Source: Nonomuraea typhae
Lineage (GTDB): Bacteria > Actinomycetota > Actinomycetes > Streptosporangiales > Streptosporangiaceae
Direction of reading: 5' to 3'
Length of the DNA: 64,000 bases
Assembly (NCBI RefSeq): GCF_009760925.1
Contig: NZ_VRLV01000016.1
Span: 186,001-250,000 of the forward strand
Positions 24,257-33,127 of this stretch are shown here, piece by piece. Both the position numbers and the translations under genes were made by a program. A model generated the notes under the pieces. The model ran no database searches. It saw nothing but the letters and a program-made list of their open reading frames with translations, and was not told where the DNA came from. Numbering within the stretch: position 1 is the stretch's first letter; each line of letters starts with the position of its first letter.

Positions 24257-24597
24257 TGCGGCAGGCCTGACGATCGGCGGGGCGGTCGAGCCGGGGCGAG
24301 TCGACGGGGTGAGTCGACGGGGGTGAGTCGACGGGGCCACGTGCCGTCGCCCGCACAGCGGTCACACGCCGTGTCCGGGACAGCGGTCACAGAACGGTTG
24401 CAACCATTGCAAATTGGGAACTTCCCCGCGCGCCGAATCGCTGCCTCGTTGCCGCGTTTCGCAACAACCGCCTACACTCCGTGGCTTGGCTGGCTGTGTA
24501 GGCTGACGGGCTGAGCGGCGCGGCCCCGATCAACGCACGGAATTTCCGGCGCGAGGCCGGTGTCAACTTCTTGTACGACAATGGAAGGTCGCCCCTA
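24257..24597. other. Intergenic region between ruvB and yajC with short repeats
   Basis: 341 bases without a convincing gene. It holds three tandem copies of GAGTCGACGGGG plus one to two bases (24298-24310, 24311-24324, 24325-24338), a direct repeat ACAGCGGTCACA at 24355-24366 and 24380-24391, a 10-bp palindrome GGTTGCAACC (24396-24405) with TTGCAA repeated at 24398 and 24407, and the probable yajC promoter. Base composition is a little less GC-rich near 24400-24480. Confidence 0.7.
24449..24478 (+). promoter_or_regulatory. Probable promoter of yajC-secD-secF
   Basis: TTGCCG (24449-24454) and TACACT (24473-24478) are 18 bp apart, close to the actinobacterial vegetative consensus. Transcription would begin near 24485, leaving a leader of about 110 bases before the yajC ATG. 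No terminator is visible between the promoter and yajC. Confidence 0.45.
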
Positions 24598-24984
24598 ATG
24601 GACAACCTGGGATCCCTCGGAAGCATCCTGCCGCTGGTACTTCTGGTGGTGGTGTTCTACTTCCTGCTCATCCGCCCGCAGCGCAAGCGGCAGCAGGAAG
24701 CCGTCAAGATGCAGAACTCGCTCACTCCCGGTACGCGGGTGATGACCACCACGGGTCTGTTCGCGACCGTGGTGGCGGTCGAGAATGAGGATGTGGTCCT
24801 TGAGGTGGCGCCCGGCATCGAGACCCGGTGGGTCAAGGCGGCCATCGGCCGTGTCCTGACCCCCGGCGACGCACCGGCCGAGGACGAGCCGGAGGCCGAC
24901 ACGGCCGACGAGCCCGTCGCCGACGCGGCGGACGAGGTCAAGGACGAAACGAAGAACGGCGACTCGAGCACCAAGCAGTCCTGA
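24598..24984 (+). CDS. yajC: Preprotein translocase accessory subunit YajC
   Basis: 128-aa single-span inner membrane protein that binds SecDF. The N-terminus has the transmembrane helix LPLVLLVVVFYFLLIRPQRKRQQE, the YajC hallmark, then TPGTRVMTTTGLFATVV and an acidic, disordered tail. The ATG at 24598 (GGAAGG nine bases upstream) is chosen over an upstream in-frame TTG at 24571. It is followed by secD and secF in the usual operon order. Confidence 0.95.
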   Translation: MDNLGSLGSILPLVLLVVVFYFLLIRPQRKRQQEAVKMQNSLTPGTRVMTTTGLFATVVAVENEDVVLEVAPGIETRWVKAAIGRVLTPGDAPAEDEPEADTADEPVADAADEVKDETKNGDSSTKQS

Positions 24985-25028
24985 CTAGGCTGCGACATAT
25001 ACCCCTAATCCGAAAGAACTGACGACCC

Positions 25029-26846
25029 GTGGCCCGACCGACCAGCCGCCACAGCAGACCGGGGCGCACGCTCCTGCTGCTCCTGGCGCTCATCCTCGCC
25101 CTGGGCGGGACGATGCTCCTGCAGCAGGCGTTCACGCCGAAGCTGGGTCTCGACCTCGCCGGCGGAACGACGGTGACCCTGTCACCCGTCACGCTCAGCG
25201 GCGCGGCTCCCTCCCAGGAGTCGCTCGACCGTGCCGTCAGCATCATCCGCGACCGGGTGAACGGCACCGGCATCTCCGATGCGGAGGTTGCCAAGTCCGG
25301 CAACAACATCATCATCTCCGTTCCCGGCAAGGGCCAGGAGGAGGTCATCAAGCTGGTCGGCACCACGGCGGAGCTGCGCTTCCGTCAGGTGCTCGCGGTC
25401 GAGGCCGCCGCCCCTGAGCAGCTCACCACCGAGGCGCCCAAGCCGAGCACCAGCCCCTCCGGCTCCTCCAGCGCGACGCCCGGTGCGACGCCGAGCGGCA
25501 CCGCGAAGCCGTCCAAGGAGCCGAGCGCCAAGCCGAGTGCGAACGCCCCCCAGCAGACGCCCACCGCCTCGCCGACCGGCAAGGCGCTGTCGTCGGCGCT
25601 GACCTCCCCCACCACCCCGGCGCCCACCCCGGCCGACACCGCCAAGCCCTCCGGCAAGCCGTCCGAGAAGAAGGACGACAAGAAGGAGGACGGCAAGACC
25701 ACCCCGGCGCCGTCCGCCCAGCCGTCGCAGCCGGCGCAGCCCGAGCAGCCGCAGATCGACACCTCCGGCGTCGACCCGGCCGTGCTCAAGAGCTACCAGG
25801 CGCTCAACTGCACCGACCCCAAGAACCGCGGCCAGGGCGTCCAGGACGACCCCAAGAAGCAGTTCGCGGCCTGCTCCGACGACGGCTCCGCCAAGTACAT
25901 CCTGGACGTGGCCAAGGTCGTCGGCACCGACATCTCCACCGCGAGCGCGGGTGTGCGCCAGGGCAGCAACGAGTGGGTCGTCCAGCTCGACTTCAAGAGC
26001 GCCGGCGCCACCGAGTGGAGCAAGCTGACCTCCGTCGCCTTCGGCTCGCAGGCCCCGCGCAACCAGGTGGCGGTCGTCCTGGACGGCCTGGTCATCACCG
26101 CGCCGGTCATCCAGGGCCCGATCCCCGGCGGCCGCGCCGAGATCACCGGCGGCTTCACCCAGAAGACCGCGACCGACCTGGCCGACCAGCTCAAGTACGG
26201 CGCGCTGCCGCTGAAGTTCAACCGCAGCTCGGTGGAGACGATCTCCTCGACGCTCGGCACCGACCAGCTCATGGGCGGCCTGATCGCCGGCGCCATCGGC
26301 CTGGCCCTCGTGGTCGTCTACTGCCTGCTGTACTACCGCGGCCTCGGCATCGTCGCGGTGCTGAGCCTCGTGGTGGCCACGATCCTCACCTACGAGTCGG
26401 TGGTGGTCCTCGGCGCCAACGGCGGGTTCGCGCTGTCGCTGCCGCACATCATCGGCCTGGTGGTCTCGATCGGCATCACCGCCGACTCCTTCATCGTGTA
26501 TTTCGAACGCATCCGTGATGAGATGAAGGAAGGTCGGCGGACGCTTCGCGCGGCCGTCGAGGTGGCCTGGGTCCGTGCCCGGCGCACGATCCTGATCGCC
26601 GACGCCGTGATGTTCATCGCCGCGGTCGTGCTGTACTTCCTGGCCGTGGGCGGTGTGGCCGGGTTCGCCTTCGCGATGGGCCTGACCACGCTGATCGACA
26701 TCGTCGTGGTGTTCCTGTTCACGAAGCCGCTCATCGCCCTGCTGGCGAGGTTGAAGTTCTTCGCCAAGGGGCACCCGCTGTCCGGTCTCGACGCCGAGCG
26801 CATGTCGGCCGAGCCGGCGCACCTCAAGACCCCGCAGGAGGCATGA
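25029..26846 (+). CDS. secD: Protein translocase subunit SecD with long Pro/Ser/Lys linker
   Basis: RND-type membrane subunit that uses the proton gradient to pull exported proteins out of SecYEG. The first transmembrane helix (residues 14-34), the LGLDLAGG motif and the GNNIIISVPGKG segment come first, followed by a low-complexity linker at about 128-247 rich in Pro, Ser, Thr, Ala and Lys. The rest of P1 and five C-terminal helices with VSIGITADSFIVYFERIRDEMKEG follow. At 605 aa the length is usual for actinomycete SecD with such an insert. GTG start; one base separates it from secF. Confidence 0.95.
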   Translation: MARPTSRHSRPGRTLLLLLALILALGGTMLLQQAFTPKLGLDLAGGTTVTLSPVTLSGAAPSQESLDRAVSIIRDRVNGTGISDAEVAKSGNNIIISVPGKGQEEVIKLVGTTAELRFRQVLAVEAAAPEQLTTEAPKPSTSPSGSSSATPGATPSGTAKPSKEPSAKPSANAPQQTPTASPTGKALSSALTSPTTPAPTPADTAKPSGKPSEKKDDKKEDGKTTPAPSAQPSQPAQPEQPQIDTSGVDPAVLKSYQALNCTDPKNRGQGVQDDPKKQFAACSDDGSAKYILDVAKVVGTDISTASAGVRQGSNEWVVQLDFKSAGATEWSKLTSVAFGSQAPRNQVAVVLDGLVITAPVIQGPIPGGRAEITGGFTQKTATDLADQLKYGALPLKFNRSSVETISSTLGTDQLMGGLIAGAIGLALVVVYCLLYYRGLGIVAVLSLVVATILTYESVVVLGANGGFALSLPHIIGLVVSIGITADSFIVYFERIRDEMKEGRRTLRAAVEVAWVRARRTILIADAVMFIAAVVLYFLAVGGVAGFAFAMGLTTLIDIVVVFLFTKPLIALLARLKFFAKGHPLSGLDAERMSAEPAHLKTPQEA

Positions 26847-26847
26847 C

Positions 26848-27828
26848 ATGGGACTCGGGCGTCGCCTCTACCGGGGCGAGATCGATGTCGACTTCGTCGG
26901 CAAGCAGAAGCTCTGGTACTCCCTGTCGGGCCTGCTGCTGGCCATCTCGATCCTGGGGATCGTGGTCAACGGCCTGAACCTCGGTGTGGAGTTCAGGGGC
27001 GGTTCGGTCTTCTCCTTCAAGGCCCCCGCGGCCGATGTGGCGGAAGTCCGCGCGACCTTCCTCGACGAGGGCGTGCACCAGGCGATCGTGCAGACGGCCG
27101 GCGACCGGTGGCGGGTCACCACCGAGACGCTGCCCGAGGCCACGGTGACCAAGGTGCAGAACGCCGTCGTCGCCGACTACAAGGTCCCGGCCTCGCAGGT
27201 CGACATCCAGTCCATCGGCGCCTCCTGGGGCGGCGAGGTGTCCAACCAGGCCCTGATCGGCCTCGGCGTGTTCATGCTGGCGATCATCCTTTATCTCAGC
27301 ATGGCCTTCGAGCCGAAGATGGCCCTGGCCGCCATCGTGGCGCTCTTCCACGACCTGGTGATCACCGCGGGCGTCTACGCCTGGTCGGGCTTCGAGGTCA
27401 CCCCGGCGACCGTGCTCGGCTTCCTGACGATCCTCGGTTATTCGCTGTACGACGCGGTCGTCGTCTTCGACATGATCAAGGAGGTCACGGCCAAGCTGGG
27501 CACCACGGCGAAGAAGACCTACACCCAGGCGGCCAACGACGCGCTGAACCATACGCTGATCCGGTCCCTGAACACCTCGCTGGTGGCCATCCTCCCGGTC
27601 GCGGCGATCTTGTTCATCGGCACCACCCTGCTCGGCGCGGGCACGCTGAAGGACCTGGCGCTGGCGCTGTTCGTCGGCATGGTGGTCGGCACGTACTCCT
27701 CGTTGTGCGTGGCGACGCCGCTGCTGGTGACGCTGAAGGAGCGCGAGCCGAAGTACCAGGCGATCGCGCGCAGGCTGGCCGCCACCGGCGGCGGCAAGGC
27801 GAAGAAGACGGCCGCAGCCAAGGGCTGA
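26848..27828 (+). CDS. secF: Protein translocase subunit SecF
   Basis: 326-aa partner of SecD. It shows the first helix, the NLGVEFRGGSVFSF motif, and the C-terminal helical domain with ALFHDLVITAGVYAW, LGYSLYDAVVVFDMIKE, and LNTSLVAILPVAAIL. The six-helix layout is standard. It starts one base after the secD stop and ends at a strong hairpin, so yajC-secD-secF is one transcription unit. Confidence 0.95.
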   Translation: MGLGRRLYRGEIDVDFVGKQKLWYSLSGLLLAISILGIVVNGLNLGVEFRGGSVFSFKAPAADVAEVRATFLDEGVHQAIVQTAGDRWRVTTETLPEATVTKVQNAVVADYKVPASQVDIQSIGASWGGEVSNQALIGLGVFMLAIILYLSMAFEPKMALAAIVALFHDLVITAGVYAWSGFEVTPATVLGFLTILGYSLYDAVVVFDMIKEVTAKLGTTAKKTYTQAANDALNHTLIRSLNTSLVAILPVAAILFIGTTLLGAGTLKDLALALFVGMVVGTYSSLCVATPLLVTLKEREPKYQAIARRLAATGGGKAKKTAAAKG

Positions 27829-27838
27829 GGACTGGTCC

Positions 27839-27879
27839 GGCGAAGCCTCCGCCCCGGTCGACGGGGCGGGGGCTTCGCC
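27839..27879 (+). terminator. Large GC hairpin after secF
   Basis: GGCGAAGCC-T-CCGCCCCG pairs with CGGGGCGG-G-GGCTTCGCC around a short loop, about 17 base pairs with one mismatch. It begins 10 bases after the secF stop. There is little T-tract, as is common for actinomycete terminators. Confidence 0.75.
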
Positions 27880-27908
27880 GTCTCATGGGATGACACAAGG
27901 AGCCTTCT

Positions 27909-28418
27909 ATGGACGAGCGGACCCTGACCCTCATCAGGGACGTGCCCGACTACCCCAAGCCGGGCATCCTGTTCAAGGACATCACGCCGTTGCTCGGCGA
28001 CGCGACGGCGTTCGCGGTCGTGGTGGACGAACTGGCCGGGCTGGCCGAGGTCGACAAGATCGTCGGGATCGAGGCGCGGGGCTTCATCCTGGCCGCGCCG
28101 GTGGCCTACCGGAGCCGCGCCGGATTCGTGCCGGTCAGAAAGAAGGGCAAACTGCCCGCCGAAACCCTCGAAGAGTCCTACGATCTGGAGTACGGCTCGG
28201 CCACCATCGAGGTGCACCGGGACGCCTTCGCGCCGGGTGACCGGGTGCTGATCGTGGACGACGTGCTGGCCACGGGCGGCACCGCGGCGGCCACGGTGGA
28301 GCTGGTACGACGTGCGGGCGCCGAGGTCGTGGGCGTCGCCGTACTGATGGAACTCGCCTTTCTCAAGGGGCGTGAGCGGCTGCCGGGAGTGGACGTGCAC
28401 GCCCTGCTGACCGTCTGA
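27909..28418 (+). CDS. apt: Adenine phosphoribosyltransferase
   Basis: 169-aa cytosolic purine-salvage enzyme making AMP from adenine and PRPP. The PRPP-binding motif VLIVDDVLATGGTAAAT is intact, IGIEARGFILAAPVAY and RKKGKLPAETL are typical APT segments, and the N-terminus DVPDYPKPGILFKDITPLL is diagnostic. The ATG is preceded by AAGGAG. Its place between secF and relA is standard in actinomycetes, linking purine salvage with (p)ppGpp metabolism. Confidence 0.95.
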   Translation: MDERTLTLIRDVPDYPKPGILFKDITPLLGDATAFAVVVDELAGLAEVDKIVGIEARGFILAAPVAYRSRAGFVPVRKKGKLPAETLEESYDLEYGSATIEVHRDAFAPGDRVLIVDDVLATGGTAAATVELVRRAGAEVVGVAVLMELAFLKGRERLPGVDVHALLTV

Positions 28419-28432
28419 GTTCGCCACCTGGA

Positions 28433-28465
28433 TACACTGGGGGATCTGGACTCACACGTAAGGAG
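28433..28465 (+). promoter_or_regulatory. Possible -10 and ribosome site of the (p)ppGpp synthetase gene
   Basis: TACACT (28433-28438) is a good -10 hexamer just after the apt stop, and AAGGAG (28460-28465) is the ribosome site for the GTG at 28471. No convincing -35 lies at the correct distance, so the promoter is tentative; the gene may also be read from apt. Confidence 0.35.
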
Positions 28466-28470
28466 TCTGT

Positions 28471-30738
28471 GTGCCCCGTGATGTGGTCGTGCCCGACGTA
28501 ACGGAATCTTCTTCGACGCGTCGGCGGCGCTTTGGGGGTGGGGCCATGAACCCGGTGCTGGAGCCGTTGTTCCGGACGGTCAGGGCTACCCATCCCAAGG
28601 CCGACCTGCGCCTGATCGAGCGTGCCTACGATGTGGCGGCCTACCACCACCGCGACCAGAAGCGGAAGAGCGGCGACCCGTACATCACCCACCCGCTGGC
28701 CGTGGCCACGATCCTGGCCGAGCTGGGCACCGACGACGAGACGCTGTGCGCCGCGCTGCTGCACGACACGGTCGAGGACACCGCCTACGGGCTGGAGGAG
28801 CTGCGCGGCGACTTCGGCGACACGATCGGCTCGCTGGTCGACGGCGTCACCAAGCTGGACAAGGTCAAGTTCGGTGACGCCGCGCAGGCCGAGACCGTGC
28901 GCAAGATGGTCGTGGCGATGTCGCGCGACATCCGGGTGCTGGTCATCAAGCTGGCCGACCGGCTGCACAACATGCGCACGATGCGCTATCTGCCCGAGCA
29001 CAAGCGGCAGCAGAAGTCCCGCGAGACGCTGGAGATCTTCGCACCGCTGGCGCACCGGCTGGGCATGAACACGATCAAGTGGGAGCTGGAGGACCTCGCC
29101 TTCGCGATGCTCTACCCCAAGCGCTACGACGAGATCGCGCGCATGGTGTCGGAGCGGGCGCCGCGGCGCGACCTGTTCCTGCAGGAGGTCATCGAGAAGG
29201 TCTCGGGCGACCTGCGCGAGGCGAAGATCCGCGCGGTGGTCAAGGGCCGGCCCAAGCACTACTACTCGGTCTACCAGAAGATGATCGCCAGAGACGTCGC
29301 CTTCGACGACATCTACGACCTGGTGGGCATCCGAGTCCTGGTCGACAGCGTGCGCGACTGCTATGCGGCCCTCGGAACGATCCACGCGCGATGGAACCCG
29401 GTGCCGGGCCGGTTCAAGGACTACATCGCGATGCCCAAGTTCAACATGTACCAGTCGCTGCACACCACGGTGATCGGTCCCGAGGGCAAGCCGGTCGAGC
29501 TGCAGATCCGCACCCACGCGATGCACCACCGGGCCGAGTACGGCGTGGCCGCCCACTGGAAGTACAAAGAGGAGGTCGGCGCCGCCACGCCCGCGGGCAA
29601 GGTCAAGCCGGGCAGCGACATGGCCTGGCTGCGCCAGCTTCTCGACTGGCAGAAGGAGACCTCCGACCCGGGTGAGTTCCTGGAGTCGCTGCGCTTCGAC
29701 CTGTCGGTCTCCGAGGTCTACGTCTTCACCCCGCGCGGCCAGGTCGTGGCGCTGCCGGAGGGCGGCACCCCGGTCGACTTCGCCTACGCCGTCCACACCG
29801 AGGTGGGCCACCGCTGCATCGGCGCCCGCGTCAACGGCCGCCTGGTGCCGCTGGAGTCGCGGCTGGGCAACGGCGACACGGTCGAGATCTTCACCTCGAA
29901 GTCGCCGGACGCCGGCCCGTCACGCGACTGGCTGAAGTTCGTCAAGTCGGGCCGGGCCCGCAACAAGATCCGGCAGTGGTTCTCCAAGGAGCGCCGGGAG
30001 ACCGCGATCGAGGCGGGCAAGGAGGCCATCGGGCGGGCCATGCGCAAGCAGGGGCTGCCGCTGCAGCGCCTGATGTCCGGCGAGGCGCTGCTGGCGCTCT
30101 CCCGCGATCTGCGCTATCCGGACGTCTCCGCCCTGTACGCGGCCGTGGGGGAGGGGCACATCGCCGCCCAGGCGGTCGTGCAGAAGCTCGTGGCCTCCAT
30201 CGGGGGCGTGGAGAGCGCCGAGGAGGACATCGCCGAGACCTCGCTGCCCACCCGCCTCAAGGGCCGTCCGCGGGGCGGCGGCGGGGCCGGGGTGGTCGTG
30301 GCCGGCGACGCCGACGTGTGGGTGCGGCTGTCGAAGTGCTGCACACCGGTGCCCGGCGACGAGATCGTCGGCTTCGTCACCCGCGGGCACGGCGTCTCGG
30401 TGCACCGGGCCGACTGCAGCAACGTGCAGCAGCTCAAGGAGCAGCCCGACCGGCTGGTGGAGGTCAGCTGGTCGCCCAGCGAGGACTCGGTCTTCCTGGT
30501 GGCCATCCAGGTGGAGGCCCTCGACCGGCCGCGCCTGCTCTCCGACGTCACCCGGACGCTGTCGGACCAGCACGTCAACATCCTGTCGGCGTCCGTCACC
30601 ACCTCGCGGGACCGGGTGGCGATCAGCAAGTTCACCTTCGAGATGGGCGATCCCAAGCACCTGGGGCACGTGCTGAAGGCGGTGCGCAGCATCCAGGGCG
30701 TCTTCGACGTCTACCGGGTCAGCGGCGCGGGCGGCTGA
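28471..30738 (+). CDS. relA: Bifunctional (p)ppGpp synthetase/hydrolase (Rel)
   Basis: 755-aa stringent-response enzyme that makes and degrades (p)ppGpp. The HD hydrolase domain (LLHDTVED, KLADRLHNMRT), the synthetase domain (RVLVDSVRDCY, GRFKDYIAMPKFNMYQSLHT), the TGS domain (VYVFTPRGQVVALPEGGTPVDFAY), a zinc-finger-like region with CCTPVPGDEI and the C-terminal ACT domain are in order. The hydrolase residues are intact, so both activities are expected. GTG start with AAGGAG. The synthetase RFKDYI signature is of the Gram-positive bifunctional type. Confidence 0.95.
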   Translation: MPRDVVVPDVTESSSTRRRRFGGGAMNPVLEPLFRTVRATHPKADLRLIERAYDVAAYHHRDQKRKSGDPYITHPLAVATILAELGTDDETLCAALLHDTVEDTAYGLEELRGDFGDTIGSLVDGVTKLDKVKFGDAAQAETVRKMVVAMSRDIRVLVIKLADRLHNMRTMRYLPEHKRQQKSRETLEIFAPLAHRLGMNTIKWELEDLAFAMLYPKRYDEIARMVSERAPRRDLFLQEVIEKVSGDLREAKIRAVVKGRPKHYYSVYQKMIARDVAFDDIYDLVGIRVLVDSVRDCYAALGTIHARWNPVPGRFKDYIAMPKFNMYQSLHTTVIGPEGKPVELQIRTHAMHHRAEYGVAAHWKYKEEVGAATPAGKVKPGSDMAWLRQLLDWQKETSDPGEFLESLRFDLSVSEVYVFTPRGQVVALPEGGTPVDFAYAVHTEVGHRCIGARVNGRLVPLESRLGNGDTVEIFTSKSPDAGPSRDWLKFVKSGRARNKIRQWFSKERRETAIEAGKEAIGRAMRKQGLPLQRLMSGEALLALSRDLRYPDVSALYAAVGEGHIAAQAVVQKLVASIGGVESAEEDIAETSLPTRLKGRPRGGGGAGVVVAGDADVWVRLSKCCTPVPGDEIVGFVTRGHGVSVHRADCSNVQQLKEQPDRLVEVSWSPSEDSVFLVAIQVEALDRPRLLSDVTRTLSDQHVNILSASVTTSRDRVAISKFTFEMGDPKHLGHVLKAVRSIQGVFDVYRVSGAGG

Positions 30739-30771
30739 GGGCCACCGGGCACCCCCGAACCGGGCGTCGCG

Positions 30772-30807
30772 AAAGGCGCCGGGCCGGGAGTTCCGGCCGG
30801 CGCCCTT
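30772..30807. terminator. Bidirectional terminator between relA and DUF349 gene
   Basis: GGCGCCGGGCCGG (30775-30787) pairs with CCGGCCGGCGCC (30793-30804) with one bulge and a five-base loop, flanked by AAA before and CTTCT after. It lies between convergent genes and can serve both. Confidence 0.7.
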
Positions 30808-30819
30808 CTCGGCACGGCC

Positions 30820-32049
30820 TCAGCTGAATTCGGCGAGCGTGCGCTCGGCCTCCTCCAGCCAGGAACGGCGGGCGGCCAGCCCCTCCTCGGCCTCCTTGAT
30901 GTCCTTGGCCCGCCCCGCTGCCTGGGCCTTGGCCAGGCGCTTCTCGAGCTGCTCGATCGAGGTGCGGAGCTGGTCGACGGTGCTCTGGGCGCGGGCGCGG
31001 GCCTCGGGGTTGGAGCGCTTCCACTCCGCGTCCTCGGCCTTGCGGACCGCCTCGTCGATCTTGCGCAGGCCGCCTTCGAGCCGGTCGCGCTGCTCGCGCG
31101 GCACCGGTCCGACGGCCTCCCAGCGCTCCAGCAGCGAGCGCAGCCCGGCGCGGGCGGCACGCACGTCGGTGACCGGCAGGATCTTCTCGGCCTCGATGAG
31201 CAGTTCCTCCTTGGCCTCGGCGTTGGCCGCCAGCGAGGCGTCGCGCTCGGCGAAGACTGCCGAGCGCGCCTGGAAGAACTGGTCCTGCGCGCCCTTGAAG
31301 CGGGCCCACAGCTCGTCCTCGGCCTCGCGGGAGGCCCGGCCGGCCGCCTTCCAGCGCTGCATGAGCTCGCGGTAGATCGAGGCGGTGGGACCCCAGTCGG
31401 TGGAGTCGGCCAGTTCCTCGGCCTCGGCGACGATGGCCTCCTTGGCCGCGCGCACGCCCTCACGCTGCTCGTCGAGCCCGGCGAAGTACGCCTTGCGCCG
31501 CTTGGCGAAGGCGGTGCGGGCGGCCGACAGCCGCTTCCACAGCCCCGCCTCGGTGGCGCGGTCGATGCGGTCGGCCGCCTTCCACTCGTCGACGAGCTGG
31601 CGCAGCCGCTCGCCGCCGGACTTCCAGTGGGTGGTCTCCTCGGCGATGCGCTCGGCCTCGGCGACGATGCGTTCCTTGACCGCCTTGGCCTCGACGCGCG
31701 CCTGCTCGCGGGCGGCCTTCACCTCCTCACGGCGGTGTGCGACCAGCTCCGACAGCCCGTCGAGGCGGGCCGTCAGCGCGGCCAGGTCGCCGATGGCGTG
31801 GGCGTCGGCGACGGCTTCGCGCAGCTTGACGATGCCGGCCTCGGCCTGGGCGGGCGCCAGATCGGTGCCCTTGACCCGCTGCTCCAGCAGTTGCACCTGC
31901 CCGGCCAGCTCGTCGTACTTGCGATGGAAGTAGGCCAGCGCTTCCTCGGGTTCACCGGCCTGCCAGGAGCCGACGGCCCGCTCTCCCTCAGCCGTACGCA
32001 CGTAGACGGTGCCGTCGTCGTCTACCCGGCCCCACGGGTCGGTGCTCAC
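30820..32049 (-). CDS. DUF349 domain coiled-coil protein
   Basis: 409-aa mostly alpha-helical soluble protein. It has repeated DUF349 modules of the type W-x2-LxxLVDEWKAADRIDRATEAGLWKRLSAARTAFAKRR and WKAAGRASREAEDELWARFKGAQDQFFQ, giving long coiled coils rich in Glu, Arg and Ala. The GTG at 32049 is preferred because GGGAGG lies five bases upstream; a GTG at 32064 would add five residues. The family is widespread in actinobacteria with no firm function. It follows the first cyclophilin gene by about 60 bases on the same strand. Confidence 0.85.
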   Translation of the reverse strand: MSTDPWGRVDDDGTVYVRTAEGERAVGSWQAGEPEEALAYFHRKYDELAGQVQLLEQRVKGTDLAPAQAEAGIVKLREAVADAHAIGDLAALTARLDGLSELVAHRREEVKAAREQARVEAKAVKERIVAEAERIAEETTHWKSGGERLRQLVDEWKAADRIDRATEAGLWKRLSAARTAFAKRRKAYFAGLDEQREGVRAAKEAIVAEAEELADSTDWGPTASIYRELMQRWKAAGRASREAEDELWARFKGAQDQFFQARSAVFAERDASLAANAEAKEELLIEAEKILPVTDVRAARAGLRSLLERWEAVGPVPREQRDRLEGGLRKIDEAVRKAEDAEWKRSNPEARARAQSTVDQLRTSIEQLEKRLAKAQAAGRAKDIKEAEEGLAARRSWLEEAERTLAEFS

Positions 32050-32109
32050 CGTGTCCTCCCGCACTTTCCATCAGACCCTTCGGGACGTCCCGTCCCTAGT
32101 TGTATTACG

Positions 32110-32988
32110 TCAGCTCTTGCCAGAGATTGTCACGTCTTTGAGTTGGAGGGTTTCCTTGGGTGCTCCCGTTCCGTCCGGGCCCGGAGTGATAACGCCCGCC
32201 TTGTTCACCTTGTCGAGAATGTCGAGCCCCTTGGTGATCGTACCGACTGGCGTGTAATCCGGGGTGAGTCCGATGTCGCCGTACACCAGGAAGAACTGGC
32301 TTCCGGTCGAACCGGGCGCGCTGGTCTTGGCCATCGCCATCACCCCGCGCTTGTACGCGGCGCCCTGAAGGTTCTCCTCGGCCATCACGTACCCGGGGCC
32401 GCCCATGCCGTCGGTCTGGCCCTTGCCGTCGGCCTTGGCCGTCGGGTCGCCGCACTGCAGCATCGGGAACTTGTCGTTGCCAAGGCGGTGACACTTGCTG
32501 CCGTCGTAGTAGTTCTTCTTCGCCAGGAACTCCAGCGAGTTGACCGTGCACGGCGCCTTGGCGTTGTTGAGCTCCACCTGGATCTCGCCCAGGTTCGTGG
32601 TGAAGGTCAGCGTCTTGGTCGCCGGCTTGTCGCTCGCCTTGGCAGGAGGCATGCCGACATCCTTCACCGTGCCGTTCTTGTCGGCCACATACCCGCACTT
32701 GCCGGTCTTCGGGTCGTACGGCGCGGCCGCCGCGACCTGGCTCGGCGAGGTGCTGGGCATGCCGGTCTCCGGCGCCGACGGCGTGGGCGTGCTCGCCGCG
32801 TCCGTGCCGGAGTTCCCGTTGAACAGCGCCACGGCGGCCACGATGCCGCCGACCACGACGACGACGCCTATGCTGGAGCCGATGATGGCGGTGCGCTTGG
32901 CTCGCTGCTCGCGCTCGATGCGGCGCTGCAACTGCCGCTCGTGGTGTTCGCGCGCCAGCTGCTTCTGCCGGTCCTTCCCCGTGGCCAC
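32110..32988 (-). CDS. Membrane-anchored cyclophilin-type peptidyl-prolyl isomerase (copy 1)
   Basis: 292-aa prolyl isomerase predicted to sit on the outer face of the membrane. A basic N-terminus (about 30 residues) and one transmembrane helix (AIIGSSIGVVVVVGGIVAAVALF) are followed by a Ser/Thr/Pro linker and a cyclophilin domain: LGEIQVELNNAKAPCTVNS, CHRL, MLQCGDP, GYVMAEENL, GSQFFLVYGD. Four cysteines (CGYV, PCTVNS, KCHRL, LQCGDP) are conserved with the second copy at 42111 and may form disulfides. GTG start with GGGAGG upstream. The usual active-site His near the end is replaced by Tyr. Confidence 0.9.
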   Translation of the reverse strand: MATGKDRQKQLAREHHERQLQRRIEREQRAKRTAIIGSSIGVVVVVGGIVAAVALFNGNSGTDAASTPTPSAPETGMPSTSPSQVAAAAPYDPKTGKCGYVADKNGTVKDVGMPPAKASDKPATKTLTFTTNLGEIQVELNNAKAPCTVNSLEFLAKKNYYDGSKCHRLGNDKFPMLQCGDPTAKADGKGQTDGMGGPGYVMAEENLQGAAYKRGVMAMAKTSAPGSTGSQFFLVYGDIGLTPDYTPVGTITKGLDILDKVNKAGVITPGPDGTGAPKETLQLKDVTISGKS

Positions 32989-33022
32989 CGCTTTGCCTCC
33001 CATAGTCAATCAACTGAGGTGG

Positions 33023-33039
33023 GCGAATCGTATCGGCCA
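33023..33039 (-). promoter_or_regulatory. Shared upstream element of cyclophilin gene 1
   Basis: GCGAAT-N5-CGGCCA read on the + strand, i.e. TGGCCG-N5-ATTCGC towards the gene, contains TACGAT as a possible -10 on the - strand. The same element with identical spacing occurs before the paralogue at 43054-43070. It ends 35 bases before the GTG. Confidence 0.45.
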
Positions 33040-33127
33040 ATGGGTAATGGTTCGCAGCCCGGCGACCCGCACCGGTACCCTTCGGTTACATTCCCATTGG
33101 CTTTTTCAACAAGATCAGCTGAGGCAG

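Noticed and set aside
24298..24338. CRISPR-like repeats
   Set aside because: Units are 12-14 bases, directly abutting with no spacers, and there are no cas genes.
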